Origin: Rhea pennata
Taxonomy: Eukaryota; Chordata; Aves; Rheiformes; Rheidae
DNA length: 64,000 bases
Reading direction: 5' to 3'
NCBI RefSeq assembly: GCF_028389875.1
Contig: NC_084678.1
Location: 12,306,899 to 12,370,898, forward strand
Under the pieces are notes generated by a model. It was not told the DNA's origin and did not search any database. It saw only the letters and a program-made list of their open reading frames with translations. This document shows positions 13,901 through 24,399 of this stretch, one piece after another (the first letter of the stretch is position 1; each line of letters opens with the position of its first letter). The translations under genes and the position numbers were made by a program.

Positions 13901-16900
13901 CATTAATAACTCCAACGCTGGATTGTATGAACTGGTACCACCCCTGGAAATACCAAATGACAGATACTTTCCACCGAAAGGGGAAAACTATTGTCTTTTA
14001 TGAATTCACTAATGTAAGGCTTGGAAAAAAACAAACAAGCTGTTCTGGCTTAGCATTAAGGGGTTAATATTCTAGCCGGTACACTGCTTTTTACTCTCAG
14101 TCCTTTATGAAAATGCGATATGTAATGTTTAGCTAAAGATAACTCCACTGAGATTCCTTAAAAGGAAGTATCTTACCCAGCGTGAATAGCCTTTACCACA
14201 TTTAGGGCATTTATAAACTGGAGGTTTAAAATTGGAATCATGGTGCTTCCTACAGTGAACAGTGAGAAGCTGCTTTCGTCGAAAGCTTTTGCTGCAGCAC
14301 AAGCAAGTAAAGGGCTTCTCACCAGTATGGGTTCGTTTATGTACAATTAAGTGCCGTTCCTGAAACAAAAAAAGTAATTGTAACGTAACTATCCAACTTG
14401 GTGACAGGTTCAAAAAACACATACACAGAAGTACAAGGATGTTGCACAGGCACCTTAATTATCCTTCACTGTAAAAGAGATGCTAAAGAATATGTTAGGT
14501 TAACACCTGCTGACTAGGAGTAGGTCAGAGTTTTTCCTCCTAACTTTATTAAGGTTAGCAAAGAAAATAATCAGGATTAAGGGCAAAAGGTAAGCGGCAA
14601 TAGTAAGACTAAATTTACAGTTTTCTATTTTCTCCAGGTCATAATGAAACCATAAAGTGAGGAGTGTCTGGAATAAAATGAAATTGTCTTCTATAAAAGT
14701 GAGAGTAAGCACAGAATCATGAACTCCCTATTTTGAGTGTTTTGAGAGCTCTCAGCATCTCTTCTTCCACTTTCTTTTGGAAACTTCACTCCAGTTGAGC
14801 TGCTATGCCTCTGACCTTGCAGTAATCTTCTGTTGAAATCCAATCATTTCTCAAAATTTGGAAACAATGATATCCTATATATTTTATAGCACTTTTTTCT
14901 TTAATAAAAAATTAGACTGCATCCTGTGACCCTGCTACACTTACAGTATACATAATTTGCTCTCATCAAAACATCACCAAAAAAAGATTGCTCTTACTTT
15001 ACACTCCTAAACAATTCACGTACAAAAGATTTATCAGATAGCCTTAGACATTTTGCATTCCAATTTTAATGTTTTTTTCATCAACCATTTATCTTGCAAA
15101 CAAATATAACTACAGGATTTTAGTAAGACTGCAATAACAAAAACTTTCATTTTCTTTAGGTAAATATATCCCCAAAGCTAAATCTACCTTACTAAAGCAT
15201 CGATTGAATAAGCAATCATTTTTCAATTAAATACCTGCTTGCATGCATAGCTGCACTGATCGCATTTGAATCTTTTTTCATTTCTGTGAGTCTTCTTGTG
15301 CTGAGTAAAAGCATAGCGTTCATGAAAAACAGCTTCACAGTAACTGCATTTAATTGCCACTGCCATGTAGGAATGCAGATTTCGCAAGTGGACACCTAAA
15401 CAGTTAGTAAAAGCAATTAATTTTAATGGTAAGTTTTGGATTTTCACAGTTTTGGACAAGAGTTAGATTGTGCATAGCCCTGAGTATGCACATGTGCATA
15501 AGTGGTAGAGTAAAATACAGAAAAGAATCTTCTGTGTTCCTTATTATAGGGGCAAAAAAAAGGACACATACCACTGAACTCATAACCTCAGAAAGAATGG
15601 GATTTGGCTCTCTCAAGTCCCAGATAGCTAGTTTTTCAATGCAATTTGACTGACTAAAGATGCTGCAAGACACTGTGACTTCCCAGAGAAATTAAGCAGT
15701 TTGTAAGCTTAAGCTTCATCGATTTCCATGGAAATCAAATCCTTTCGAAAATTACAGAAAGTGCCTGTTTTTATCTACATACACAAATAAACACCACCCA
15801 AAGTAGTATTTACAATAACAAAATGATAAATGCAAAAAACCTAGAGAAATGTTACATATAAAAAACAATTGCACTTTCAGTTTCAAGTAATAATACATTT
15901 CAATAGGAACTTTATTTGGAAATACAAATAGATGCTAAAGGTACCTAAAAGCTTTTTTTATTATTATTACTGCATCACTTGTGATGTCTTGTGACTGTCA
16001 CAGAACCTCAAAATCATCTTTGGTAGTGACCTAATAACATTTAGAATTCTAAGAGTTTTGAATGTTGGAAGCATAGAAAAATCATTGTTTGCAGAACTGA
16101 TGAAGTCAAACTTAAAAATTAACTTGCATTTTATTAATTAATGTAATCCACACATTCTTTTAAATTATAAGGATGATATGCTTAGCAACCAAAAAATGCA
16201 GAACAATTTCAAACTAAGAGGTAAAAGTTGATTTTATGTATGCAAAAACATCTATAAACTAAAAACTTCCATTTATTTTAGTTTCTCACATAGCTATATG
16301 GATATTTGCATATCAGCTAGAGCTGAGAAGGAAACAGAATGTGAGAACTGAAATGGCTTCATACAGATCTGCTCCATTTTCCACAGCTTTAACAATAAAT
16401 TCGGCAATACATGAATGCAGACTTTTGTGAGGTACTTTCTTACTGGAAACAGAAGGGAAATGCCACAGGTATTGAGCAGAAGAAAGCTAAAGATGTAACA
16501 CTTAACATTTTAAACATTAAAAAAAAAAAAAGATCAACCACAAGATGTCACCACATCTCCTTGCAGAATGAAGTTACCTTTAAATCAATGAATACATTTT
16601 CTCTGGAGATATTTTGCAATGATGTAAAGTCAAATATAGCATATTTGGTATCTGTAAAAGCAGTAAAAATTAGATACACCTTTCACCCCTAACCATCTCT
16701 AATTTCATTTTCAATTTTTTCTTTAAACTCACCCAAATCACTTTTTCTTGCAATAAATGTACTACAATGTGGACACTGGTATTTTGGCACATTTTCACCA
16801 TGCTTTTGTAATATATGTATTTTCATGGTACCACTTTGAGTGAATCTGGCCTGGCAAACGTAACATTCATACGGTTTTTCACCTAAGAAAATCAAAAAAA

Positions 16901-19900
16901 AAATATATACTTAGAAGTGCTTCCCTCCATACAAATGCAAAGTTCCCACAATCAACATTGACATTCTAACAGCATCAGTCTCCAGGCTCACTAAAATCTT
17001 ACTGTTAGCAGACAATGCACAAAAGGCTAAACAAGTTTACATAACTGATTATTATGCAAGATCTTGAGTCTCCAGTAGCTGTGAGTCAAACTGACAAAGC
17101 ATAAATCCATTAATATAATTCTAAATTATTATTCGTAATTTCTTTTAACAATCTTTTATTTTGTCTTGAATATTTCATATAAAATATTGACGATCAAATG
17201 TGAAAGAAGAGTTGAACAGCTATAAATATCATATGATAAAGAAGTGATGCAACACAAACCACCGATAATGGAAGAAGGTAACTTTTCTTCTTACCTTTCT
17301 TTTCAAAAACGTCTCCCATGTTTTTACTCGAAAACATAAAAGGAAAAACTACCTATTGCATTTCAGAGTCTGAAATCGGGTCACTCTAAAGTAATTAGTA
17401 ACCCTATGAATTTTAAAGACCTACAAGGGACATAGGATTGATTACATTAGGAAGTCCTACCTGAATGAGTTATCATGTGTCTTTTCAGTTTATATGTGTC
17501 TTTGCTAGCATAACTGCAAAGGTAACAGGCATAAGGACGCTCTCCTGTATGTGAGCGAATATGTCGCTTCAGTTTGCTTGCCTAGCATAAAAATAAGAAA
17601 ATTTCTGCAGTAACATTTATATTACAAAAGTACAATCAAACTAATGGTGTGCAATTTTACAAAATAATTCTATTGCAATTTCAAGTATTATATCAATCCC
17701 AGAACTAGTTTCCTATCCAATTTTCCTGCACAATCAGACTTTTGTGTTTTTAGTTAGGTAACATTTCTGACCTCTCCCCCCCTAGCTTCTTGCGTGCATC
17801 CCTAACACTGATGTTAAGAAAAGGAGAAATTTCATAATGAGAGCATAAAGGCCAGAATTTCTAAATCAGTGAAAGGGGATACTCACCACCTTCAAGCTAC
17901 TTTGATAAGCCAAACTTAAAACTCTTTGAAAATAATCAGGAAAAATAAATGAAAGCCAAAACTCACTTATCTATTCATCTTCAAGTCCCAATGAAGCAAC
18001 CTCATTACAAAAGTTTAATTCATTTTACAGTGTTATATTGCTTTTGCGATATGTTCTGTACAAATATTGTACCTAAAATTAAGATTTCTTAATGTTGCAT
18101 TTTTCCACTTACAAACACACTTCTTGAACTCACTGCTAGATCCATTCAAATTAGCAACACTATTCACTTGAATAAAATTAAGCATGCTTGGCAATCTTTG
18201 CTACATAGAAGTCAACCACGTGCATATTATTAGGGGGCTCTTTAAGCTCTCCTTATTCAGGTAAAGCTTACAGCAGTATCAGTGAAAGTTCTGCAACAGC
18301 AATGAGTGCTGAATAAACCCTTACCTAAAAAAGGAATAAATAGAGCACTTCAGCAGAAACTGAGAAGGTTTTTAAAGATAAAAGTTATTCAAAATCTGAT
18401 TACTAATATGAGGTGCACAGAATAAAGTTCAGGCTGGTTTACAGCTTTAGAGCTGAATGCAGCATATAAAAACTTAGATATTGATTATCTACTGATACAA
18501 CCATGACAGCAATATATTCAGTCATAGGTGGATGACTGAAAGCTTATTTTTCTCCCAGTGAACCCTTAGGCAGTTTCTAATGTTTGTATTTCCAGATTAA
18601 GAAAATTCCAATTCTGTAACAAAAACACTATCCATTACCTTCATTTTATTTTGCCAGTCAGTATATTCAATGAAATGCAAAAAGAACACCAAGTATTTTT
18701 TTGTAGGATCAAGTTAACATGACTGCATTATCTAGCAGCAGTACATTAAAAAAGGAAAAAGTTCTTAGAAGGGAGTTAATTTTTAAAAGCTAAATAAATG
18801 CACAGGTACTAACTTCATGTAATTCATTTATAAGTATAACTATACGGACAAAGTAAGGGGCCAAGGAATTCAGACTACTTTTTCCTTTTCTGAGGGGAGA
18901 TACGGAGAAAAAAATCTGCATAAAAAGTGAAAGGCGTATTTTCACAAAGTTTAATTTATCTGGTATCATACAATAGTTCTGCAATAACATACTAGAAGAA
19001 AGGAATTCAATACTTCAGCGTGGTCCAAAGGCCATTATCGGAACCTTGGCCTTCACCTTGAGGCTACTACAGACGTGGGCCACTGACTCCTGGGATCCCA
19101 TAGAGCTCCCTGCTTTGCCTTTAATATTATGTAGTCCTCCTTCAAAGTATGAAGGTACTGCAGCAACCATAAACTTGGCCATTCCTCCCAGCTCAGCAAA
19201 AACGCATACTTCTACATCACCATGGTGACTTTCTCCAATACAACTCAAGCAAGCTAAATATTAATATCATAGATTGACAACGGCCATTACCTCTGTAATT
19301 TACTGGGCTGATCTCAGATATAAAATTGACAATCATCAGTGATAATGAAGGCAGCATGATACATGCGTAGGTAGGTCCCAATTTAGCAAAAAGTTCAAGG
19401 TTAATAATCTAGCAAAAACATTATGACCTCACAGTGTATTGAGATCTTAGTATCTGAAAGTCTACAAGTCCTCCCCAAAAATTCAGCAATGCTGCACTTA
19501 CTTCTACACTAGAATATTTACATATTGAACACTTGAAAGGTTTTTCTAAAGTATGCTTGTAACGTCTATGTCGTGCAAGCTCACCACTGGTCACAAATGC
19601 CATATCACAATCACTGCATTTATATGGTCTGGTCCCTGTAAAAATATACCAAATATTAGATTTTTATTTAAAAACAGTATTTTTTCTGCCTTAAATAAGC
19701 ATGTATTTTTTTATATATAACAATTTTTGAGGTTCTAAATTTTTATAGACAATAAATATACACCTTAGGTTTACTATAAACACAAGGTTTATCAATTTGC
19801 TTCATTTAGTTAAATAGCAAAAAAGGAAAAAAAAGCAGAGATAGAACATAATACGTATGCAGGAATCAAAACCAACTGAAATCTATATTCAGTTGAAAAA

Positions 19901-22900
19901 TTTTGTATAATGATACCTAACAAGATACTACCTACATACATACATACATAGAGACTTAATAACTGTAGACCACGTTTTCAGTGCGGTCTCCTAGTGAAAT
20001 CAGTGAAATTTCTGAGCACAGAATGACGACTGAATATGACCCGTAAGACAAAGTCATCTGTCCATTAAATTTTGCAGACAATATGTAAAAACAAAGTGTT
20101 CTTATACATTAATTACCTGTATGTGCATTCACATGGTTACGCAGGAGAGTAGCTGTACGAAAAGCCTTAAGGCAGAGGTGACACACATGAGGTTTTTCAT
20201 CAGAATGTGTTTTCACGTGGCGGTTAAGACTTGATATTCTGAGTGAGGTGAACGCACACAAATCACAGCTGAAAATTGCTGTGAGAAGAGAGAAACATTT
20301 AGATCATATGAGCCACAGAAAAATGACTTTTTCAAAAATAGTACCAATTTCAATATAGTTCCCTAGTCTGGGTAAAACTATAATACCTTTAATAGAAGGA
20401 CTTCAAAATGCATTATAAAAAAAAGTCAAGTTGTCAGACAGGAATTATTATACCTATTTAAGACTGAAGTGATTCATCCAAAAATAGTGCAATGAGTTAG
20501 TGACACAGCTTAGAACCTAATCCCCAGAAACCTAACTCCTAGTCTAACTCTCACCTCCAAGATAAAACTTTCTCTCTTGATGGTATTAATACTTGGCTCA
20601 TCAGGACCTGTGTAATATACTTCCCGATGTCAACTGTGTAATTAGTAATAATTAACCTTATCCAAAGATTATATTTAAGATATAATCAGCTTTCCTGTAG
20701 GCCTGAATCCATAAAATGTAAGTAGAACTTAATACAATACATAGAGTTTCTTTAAAATTATTAGTTGAATTTGAGGAAAGATTAATTCTTTGAAGAAGGA
20801 AGAAAGGCTCCTTTTTGGATTACATAACATTTCCAAACTCGTACCACAGCAATATGAATTTCTTTAGAAACTAACAAGTTAAGAGGAAATACGATAGTCT
20901 TCCAGTTTTGAAGAAGATTCAGAACCGCCAAATGGCAAATACTGTCATATTTGAAGAGCCTTTCCAGAACAGCTATCTCAGCTCCCAAGTGCACTCTCTG
21001 TAGTGATTTTCATGCTGAGACCAAAACGTATGTTATATAATGCTTCATATCACACAGAGATGTGCAGCTAACACTTCACTTCAATAACAACAAACCAAAC
21101 CACTTTATTGTTATTTATTCATTATGGATTCACGCCCGTACAATAGTTAAGCTTTGTTAAAGCAGCTCAAATATGTTTCCTAGTGACTAAAACAAGGGAT
21201 ATTAACAGTTAGTACAAAATCCATATTTTAACCAATCTTGCCTAATGTACCTTCACATCCAGATACTACGACCTATGCATTCGTAGACTCGTTCAAGTCT
21301 GCTGATGTCATCTAAATTTTATAGTACATCCAGCTTCCTGAGAAACAGTCACACCTCTACTCCCTTCTAGGTCAAACCCTAACTTCTGCAACACACTCTG
21401 TTTCTTAAATTTTAAATCACCTATATTCTGTTACTTTTGTTTAGATTCTGGTAGATACCTTTATGACAGGCTTCAGTATTTACCTACCACTGTTTCTCAG
21501 CCTGCAGCTTGGAACCATTCTAAGTTCATCCACAAACCCCAGAACATGCAAATTTTGAAATGGAATGAAGGGACTAAGAAATACTAAATACTTTATTAGG
21601 TTTATTCAAAGGCATTTATACATAGTATTGACACTGAAAGCTCCCTGACGGTTTCAAGTATTGTATACTGTTCAAAAGACCACTAATTTCTAAATGCTAT
21701 CCAAAATCTCCTGAACACTACACAGATCACACCAAATTGAATGGTATCTTCCTCACTTAATCTGAAGGGTATTATTCCTTCTTCTAAATTTCCATAAAAA
21801 ATGAGATTTAACCTAATCTAAACCTAACAGTAAACACTGTGAAAGTTTCCTGTAACATTTCAACTTCACTTTTAAATCTAATCTAAAATATGTTAACTAA
21901 AAATGAATTACAAATACTATGTAGTAAACTTTTTACCTTTTTTCTGACATGAAGCATGAGATTTTAGAGACTTGGGATTTTTGGTAACAGTTTGTTCTGA
22001 TGGAGTTGCATATTCCTGTTTATGTTTATTGCACGAAACCAACAAATCAGCACTGACTTTACAGTCCAGGCTCTTTGCTTCCCCAACACTGAAAAGTTCC
22101 TTTTCTCCTCTCCCTTCAGATGGAGTTAGTGGCAGGACCTTATTTTCAAGTGCAATGACATCTTTATCTCTCTCAAGCTTTTTAGAAAAGAAAAAAGAAA
22201 AAAGTTTAGAACTCCAGATCAAAAGTAGTGACTAGTGACAAAGCATCCAAGCTACCAACAAGAGGCAAGCAACTAACTCACTTTGATTTTCAGCCTAAAT
22301 GTGATGGACAGCACTGCAACAAAAGTTCGCATTTAATGTGCAGCAGCCTAAATGGAAGATGAGCAATTTTTAAAATTGAGCCCTAAGTCTTCAAAATTTT
22401 ATACCAAATTTCAGAGCATCTTTTTGAGACCACAGCACTCCGAACATAGAAACTTCCTTCCTGAAATATCTTTAAAAATTTTTAAATTTAATGCCAGTAC
22501 ATTTATTTTTTAAAAGGAAAGGCCAAAGTTTGGTTTAAGTTTTCTTAAACCAAACTAATAAAGGGTTTGGGCAGCCAGCTTGTAATATCTATGTGTTGTT
22601 CTTGGTCTCATGGCAATTAATAAGGTCCTGGTACTTTTTTACATCAGGTAAGTTTAAATATTACCATATCCCTGAAAATACAGAGTGCCATATGAGTTTT
22701 GAAAGGAAAATACGCTTTTTTCTTTAAAATAAAACCAACAGTTAGCATAGTATTAATACCAACATTTGCATGTCCCTTCCCTACAATGCATTTTAAATGA
22801 AACCATGCTACATATCCAGCTTTAACAACAACCACTGCTGTATTGTACTCATGTAGGAGAAGGAAAAAAGTCCAATGCTACTTAACAGCTCTATGCTGTC

Positions 22901-23680
22901 AAACACAAATAGCACAGAAACTGGTAAGTAATGAATTGAATTAAAAACTTGTCATAATAGAGTTAATACTCTAGGAAGGCTAAATTCTTGGTTTGCTTTC
23001 TTGAATACGGGATAAAATTTCTAAGAAGTTGTACAAAGAACTTGGTATTTAAGTCCAATTAACTTGAATGCTTAGGCAACACAATATTAAAATCAGAGCC
23101 GTATCAGTACGATACGCTAAGAGCTGATGTTACCGGTCTTCATCAAACGCAGAATTTATACCTCAATCAGTAGCATGTCTACCGGGCTCCCCATTGACTT
23201 GTTTTCTAAACTCTTTGCTTGCGTTCTGTCTTGCAAAATATTAATCTGCATCAGTTCGAAGTCATAAAACGCGCAGACGCCTTCGTGGACGCCCAGGGCC
23301 ACGCCTGCAGGCAGGTCCTGGAGATCGCCTGACCCCTGCCGCACCACCACCAGCGGCTGCAGCAGGCCGGCCCCGTCCCGCGCCCCATCCTGCTCCTGCG
23401 CGCCGAGCTGGTGCTCTCCCTGGAAGTCGTCCTCCTCCGCCTTCAGATGCACTGTCTGCAGTGTCAGCAACTGCTTCTCACCCTCGTCGGGAGGCAGGGA
23501 CCACTCCAGGAGGTCACCTCCTCCTCCCAGCGCCGGGGCTCCAGCGCCCTGCTCGCAGGCGCCGCTCTTCTCCCTCACGAGGGCCGCCTCGTCCTCGTCC
23601 TCTCCTCCCGACCTGCCCCAGGTTTTTTCCGCACCTTTGATTTTGGTGAAAGGCTCCGCCAGCCCGAAGGCCGCGTCCAT
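10822..23680 (-). CDS. CTCFL: CTCFL (BORIS), CTCF-like 11-zinc-finger DNA-binding protein; complete gene of ten coding exons
   Basis: Nuclear chromatin regulator and paralogue of CTCF that binds CTCF-type sites through a central zinc-finger array. Seen: ten exons at 23680-23162, 22177-21937, 20278-20117, 19635-19502, 17581-17461, 16882-16733, 15395-15235, 14359-14177, 13393-13273 and 10976-10822. All introns are GT/AG and all phases fit, giving 1,947 nt, or 648 residues plus stop. Human CTCFL is 663 from memory. The N-terminal part (1-257) is acidic and has EPFTKIK and LLTLQTVHL, as in CTCFL and not CTCF. Eleven fingers cover about residues 258-575, followed by a Lys/Arg-rich stretch and a C-terminus ending [11 protein letters not shown], close to human CTCFL. 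The start ATG has G at -3 and +4, with an in-frame TGA upstream if the 5' intron is retained. Introns longer than 300 nt (10977-13272, 13394-14176, 14360-15234, 15396-16732, 16883-17460, 17582-19501, 19636-20116, 20279-21936, 22178-23161) show no other gene. No frameshift or premature stop was found. Confidence 0.95.
13273..13393 (-). CDS. CTCFL: CTCFL coding exon 9 (residues 558-598), end of finger 11 and basic tail
   Basis: The acceptor is GCTAACAG; using the next AG, two bases later, would give an immediate stop. The donor is AAGAAG|GTAATC. It encodes [10 protein letters not shown], completing the C2HC-type eleventh finger, then a strongly basic stretch ([13 protein letters not shown]) that could be a nuclear localisation signal. 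It is too short for an isolated ORF of note. Confidence 0.93.
13458..13476 (+). repeat. Poly(A) tract in a CTCFL intron (poly-T on the gene strand)
   Basis: A run of 19 A, about 65 nt upstream (in gene sense) of the exon 9 acceptor of CTCFL. Confidence 0.9.
14177..14359 (-). CDS. CTCFL: CTCFL coding exon 8 (residues 497-557), end of finger 9, finger 10, start of finger 11
   Basis: The acceptor is TTTGTTTCAG and the donor CGCTGG|GTAAGA, ending in phase 0. It encodes [19 protein letters not shown], then finger 10 ([17 protein letters not shown]), then the finger 11 knuckle [11 protein letters not shown]. Zinc ligands are all present. Confidence 0.96.
15235..15395 (-). CDS. CTCFL: CTCFL coding exon 7 (residues 443-496), end of finger 7, finger 8, start of finger 9
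   Basis: The acceptor is CTGTTTAG and the donor AAGCAG|GTATTT, ending in phase 0. It encodes [10 protein letters not shown] (finger 7 helix end), [21 protein letters not shown] (finger 8) and [10 protein letters not shown] (finger 9 knuckle). The Gly at the junction, as in CTCF, is probably the ancestral state; human CTCFL has Arg there. Confidence 0.95.
16733..16882 (-). CDS. CTCFL: CTCFL coding exon 6 (residues 393-443), finger 6 and most of finger 7
   Basis: The acceptor is TTTTCTTAG and the donor TTTGG|GTGAGT. It encodes [10 protein letters not shown], then [15 protein letters not shown] (finger 6), then [17 protein letters not shown] (finger 7). The sequence [20 protein letters not shown] is identical to human CTCFL as I remember it, and the GENVP spacer favours CTCFL over CTCF. 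Confidence 0.96.
17461..17581 (-). CDS. CTCFL: CTCFL coding exon 5 (residues 353-393), end of finger 4 and finger 5
   Basis: The acceptor is ATGCTAG and the donor TTCAG|GTAGGA. It encodes [17 protein letters not shown], then finger 5 [21 protein letters not shown]. The base-contacting helix DTYKLKRH matches CTCF and CTCFL. The residue after HM is Ile rather than the Arg I remember in CTCF, just before the last zinc ligand. Confidence 0.95.
19015..19248 (-). other. Isolated 77-codon ORF in a CTCFL intron, unidentified
   Basis: The frame reads [20 protein letters not shown] and ends [12 protein letters not shown], in DNA more GC-rich than the surrounding intron. The composition looks like coding or retrocopied sequence ([13 protein letters not shown] and similar), but I cannot name a source. 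No clean splice sites put it in CTCFL, and the flanking exons join in phase without it. Confidence 0.25.
19502..19635 (-). CDS. CTCFL: CTCFL coding exon 4 (residues 308-352), zinc finger 3 and start of finger 4
   Basis: The acceptor is TTTTTACAG and the donor GTAGAA|GTAAGT, ending in phase 0. It encodes [13 protein letters not shown], then [14 protein letters not shown] (finger 3, a DNA-contacting finger almost unchanged from CTCF), then [14 protein letters not shown] (finger 4 knuckle). The finger 4 helix follows in the next exon. Confidence 0.96.
20117..20278 (-). CDS. CTCFL: CTCFL coding exon 3 (residues 254-308), zinc fingers 1 and 2
   Basis: The acceptor is TTCTCACAG and the donor ACAG|GTAATT. 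Finger 1 is CDLC followed by [12 protein letters not shown]. Finger 2 is CHLC followed by [13 protein letters not shown]. Both keep the C2H2 zinc ligands. The TLLRNHVN segment is nearly identical to CTCF and CTCFL finger 2. This exon lies between ORF-sized frames and is seen only by reading through the splice sites. Confidence 0.95.
21937..22177 (-). CDS. CTCFL: CTCFL coding exon 2 (residues 174-254), linker before zinc finger 1
   Basis: The acceptor is a long T-rich tract ending AAAAAG, and the donor is AAAAAAG|GTAAAA. The exon begins in phase 0 and ends one base into codon 254. It encodes a charged, unstructured linker that starts [13 protein letters not shown] and ends with a basic run before the finger array. 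This is where human CTCFL and CTCF also have a basic stretch. The sequence is poorly conserved, so the assignment rests on position, open frame and phase. Confidence 0.85.
23162..23680 (-). CDS. CTCFL: CTCFL coding exon 1 (residues 1-173), N-terminal regulatory region
   Basis: The exon opens with ATG at 23680-23678. A splice acceptor (pyrimidine-rich tract ending GACAG, AG at 23694-23693) lies 12 nt upstream, so a noncoding 5' exon is expected in the CpG island. Residues 8-16 (AEPFTKIKG) and 71-79 (LLTLQTVHL) match the CTCFL N-terminus as I remember it. The middle is Gly/Ala/Glu-rich and low in complexity, and GC-rich at DNA level. Residues 138-142 read FYDFE, a possible cohesin-binding-like motif (see findings). 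The donor is GAG|GTATAA and the phase is 0. Confidence 0.92.
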
Positions 23681-24345
23681 CGCTGAGCCAACCTGTCAAC
23701 AGGCGAGGGGAAAAACTAGGGAAAATCAGCGGCCTTTGGGCCAAGAGCCGCAGCCTCGCCCCCCGCCTGCCCCACGGGCGCGGCCTGCCCGCTGCAGGCC
23801 TGCGGCCGCGGCCCTGCCCAGCCCCGCCGCCGCCCCGGGCCCTCTCCCCGCCCCAGCTGCCCCGCTCCCGCCGCCCGGCCCGCGCTGCTCCTCCCTCCGC
23901 GGGCGGGGCCGGGCGGGGCAGCCGGCCCCGGGGGGTGGGAGCCGCCCTCCGCGGCGGCCCCGCGGGCGGCATTGCCCGCGGCCCGGGCGGGAGCCGCTGC
24001 TCGGGGCCGGGCCGAGCGCGGCGCGGGCCCCGCGGCCGCCGCCCGCCCTCGCCGCGGGCCGCGCTCCTCGCGCGGCGACATGGCGGCGCCGCGGCCGCCT
24101 GGCGCTTCGCCCCGCTCAGCCGCGGAGCGGGAGGACGAGGAGGAGGAGGAAGGTGCCGCCAGCCCCGACTGTCGGTCCTTGACCCTCTGCTCCCTCGCGC
24201 TGGTTTGTCCCACTGTCAAAAGCACTAGCACGTTCGTGCTGCGGGAGCGTCTCGGTGCCGGCCGCCCGCTGGCGCCGCGTCCTCGCGTGCCTGCGGCGCC
24301 GACGCGCGCGCTCGCGGAGGCGCGGAGCGGGCTGCCGGCATCCTT
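23260..24345. promoter_or_regulatory. CpG island spanning the CTCFL promoter and first coding exon
   Basis: This is a dense CpG, very GC-rich block in otherwise AT-rich DNA, without a TATA box. It covers CTCFL coding exon 1 and the region upstream where the noncoding first exon must lie, since a strong acceptor precedes the coding exon. Two GC boxes and a YY1-like ATGGCGGCG lie inside it. The exact CTCFL start site is not visible. Confidence 0.8.
23901..23919 (+). promoter_or_regulatory. Tandem GC boxes (Sp1-type)
   Basis: Two GGGCGGGGC copies ten bases apart lie in the core of the CpG island, about 210-240 nt upstream of the CTCFL coding exon acceptor. They are typical of TATA-less promoters. 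Confidence 0.5.
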
Positions 24346-24397
24346 ACACCAGGCTTTACTGCGGGGTTGGCTATCCGGGAGAGAGCGAGAGGTTTGA
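24080..24397 (+). other. Possible divergent ORF or lncRNA start opposite CTCFL
   Basis: An ATG with good context (G at -3, G at +4) lies in a YY1-like ATGGCGGCG element and opens a 105-codon plus-strand frame: MAAPRPPGAS, then an acidic Glu/Asp run, then an unremarkable Arg/Ala-rich tail. The beginning looks like a first coding exon, but GC-rich DNA gives such frames by chance. I recognise no family and no continuation downstream. A divergent noncoding transcript from the CTCFL island is as likely. Confidence 0.2.
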
Positions 24398-24399
24398 GG

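Noticed and set aside
13273-16895. Separate short zinc-finger genes on the minus strand
   Set aside because: The individual open frames are exons of one gene; splice sites and phases join them exactly.
13273-20278. The zinc-finger gene as CTCF itself
   Set aside because: The N-terminal EPFTKIK and LLTLQTVHL, the GENVPK spacer and the [11 protein letters not shown] end match CTCFL; CTCF differs at all of these, and the position next to PCK1 is that of CTCFL.
23637-24231. Long overlapping ORFs on both strands in the CpG island
   Set aside because: Very high GC removes stop codons in all frames; products are Pro/Arg/Ala-rich and shadow each other. Only the frame from 24080 is kept, as a weak candidate.
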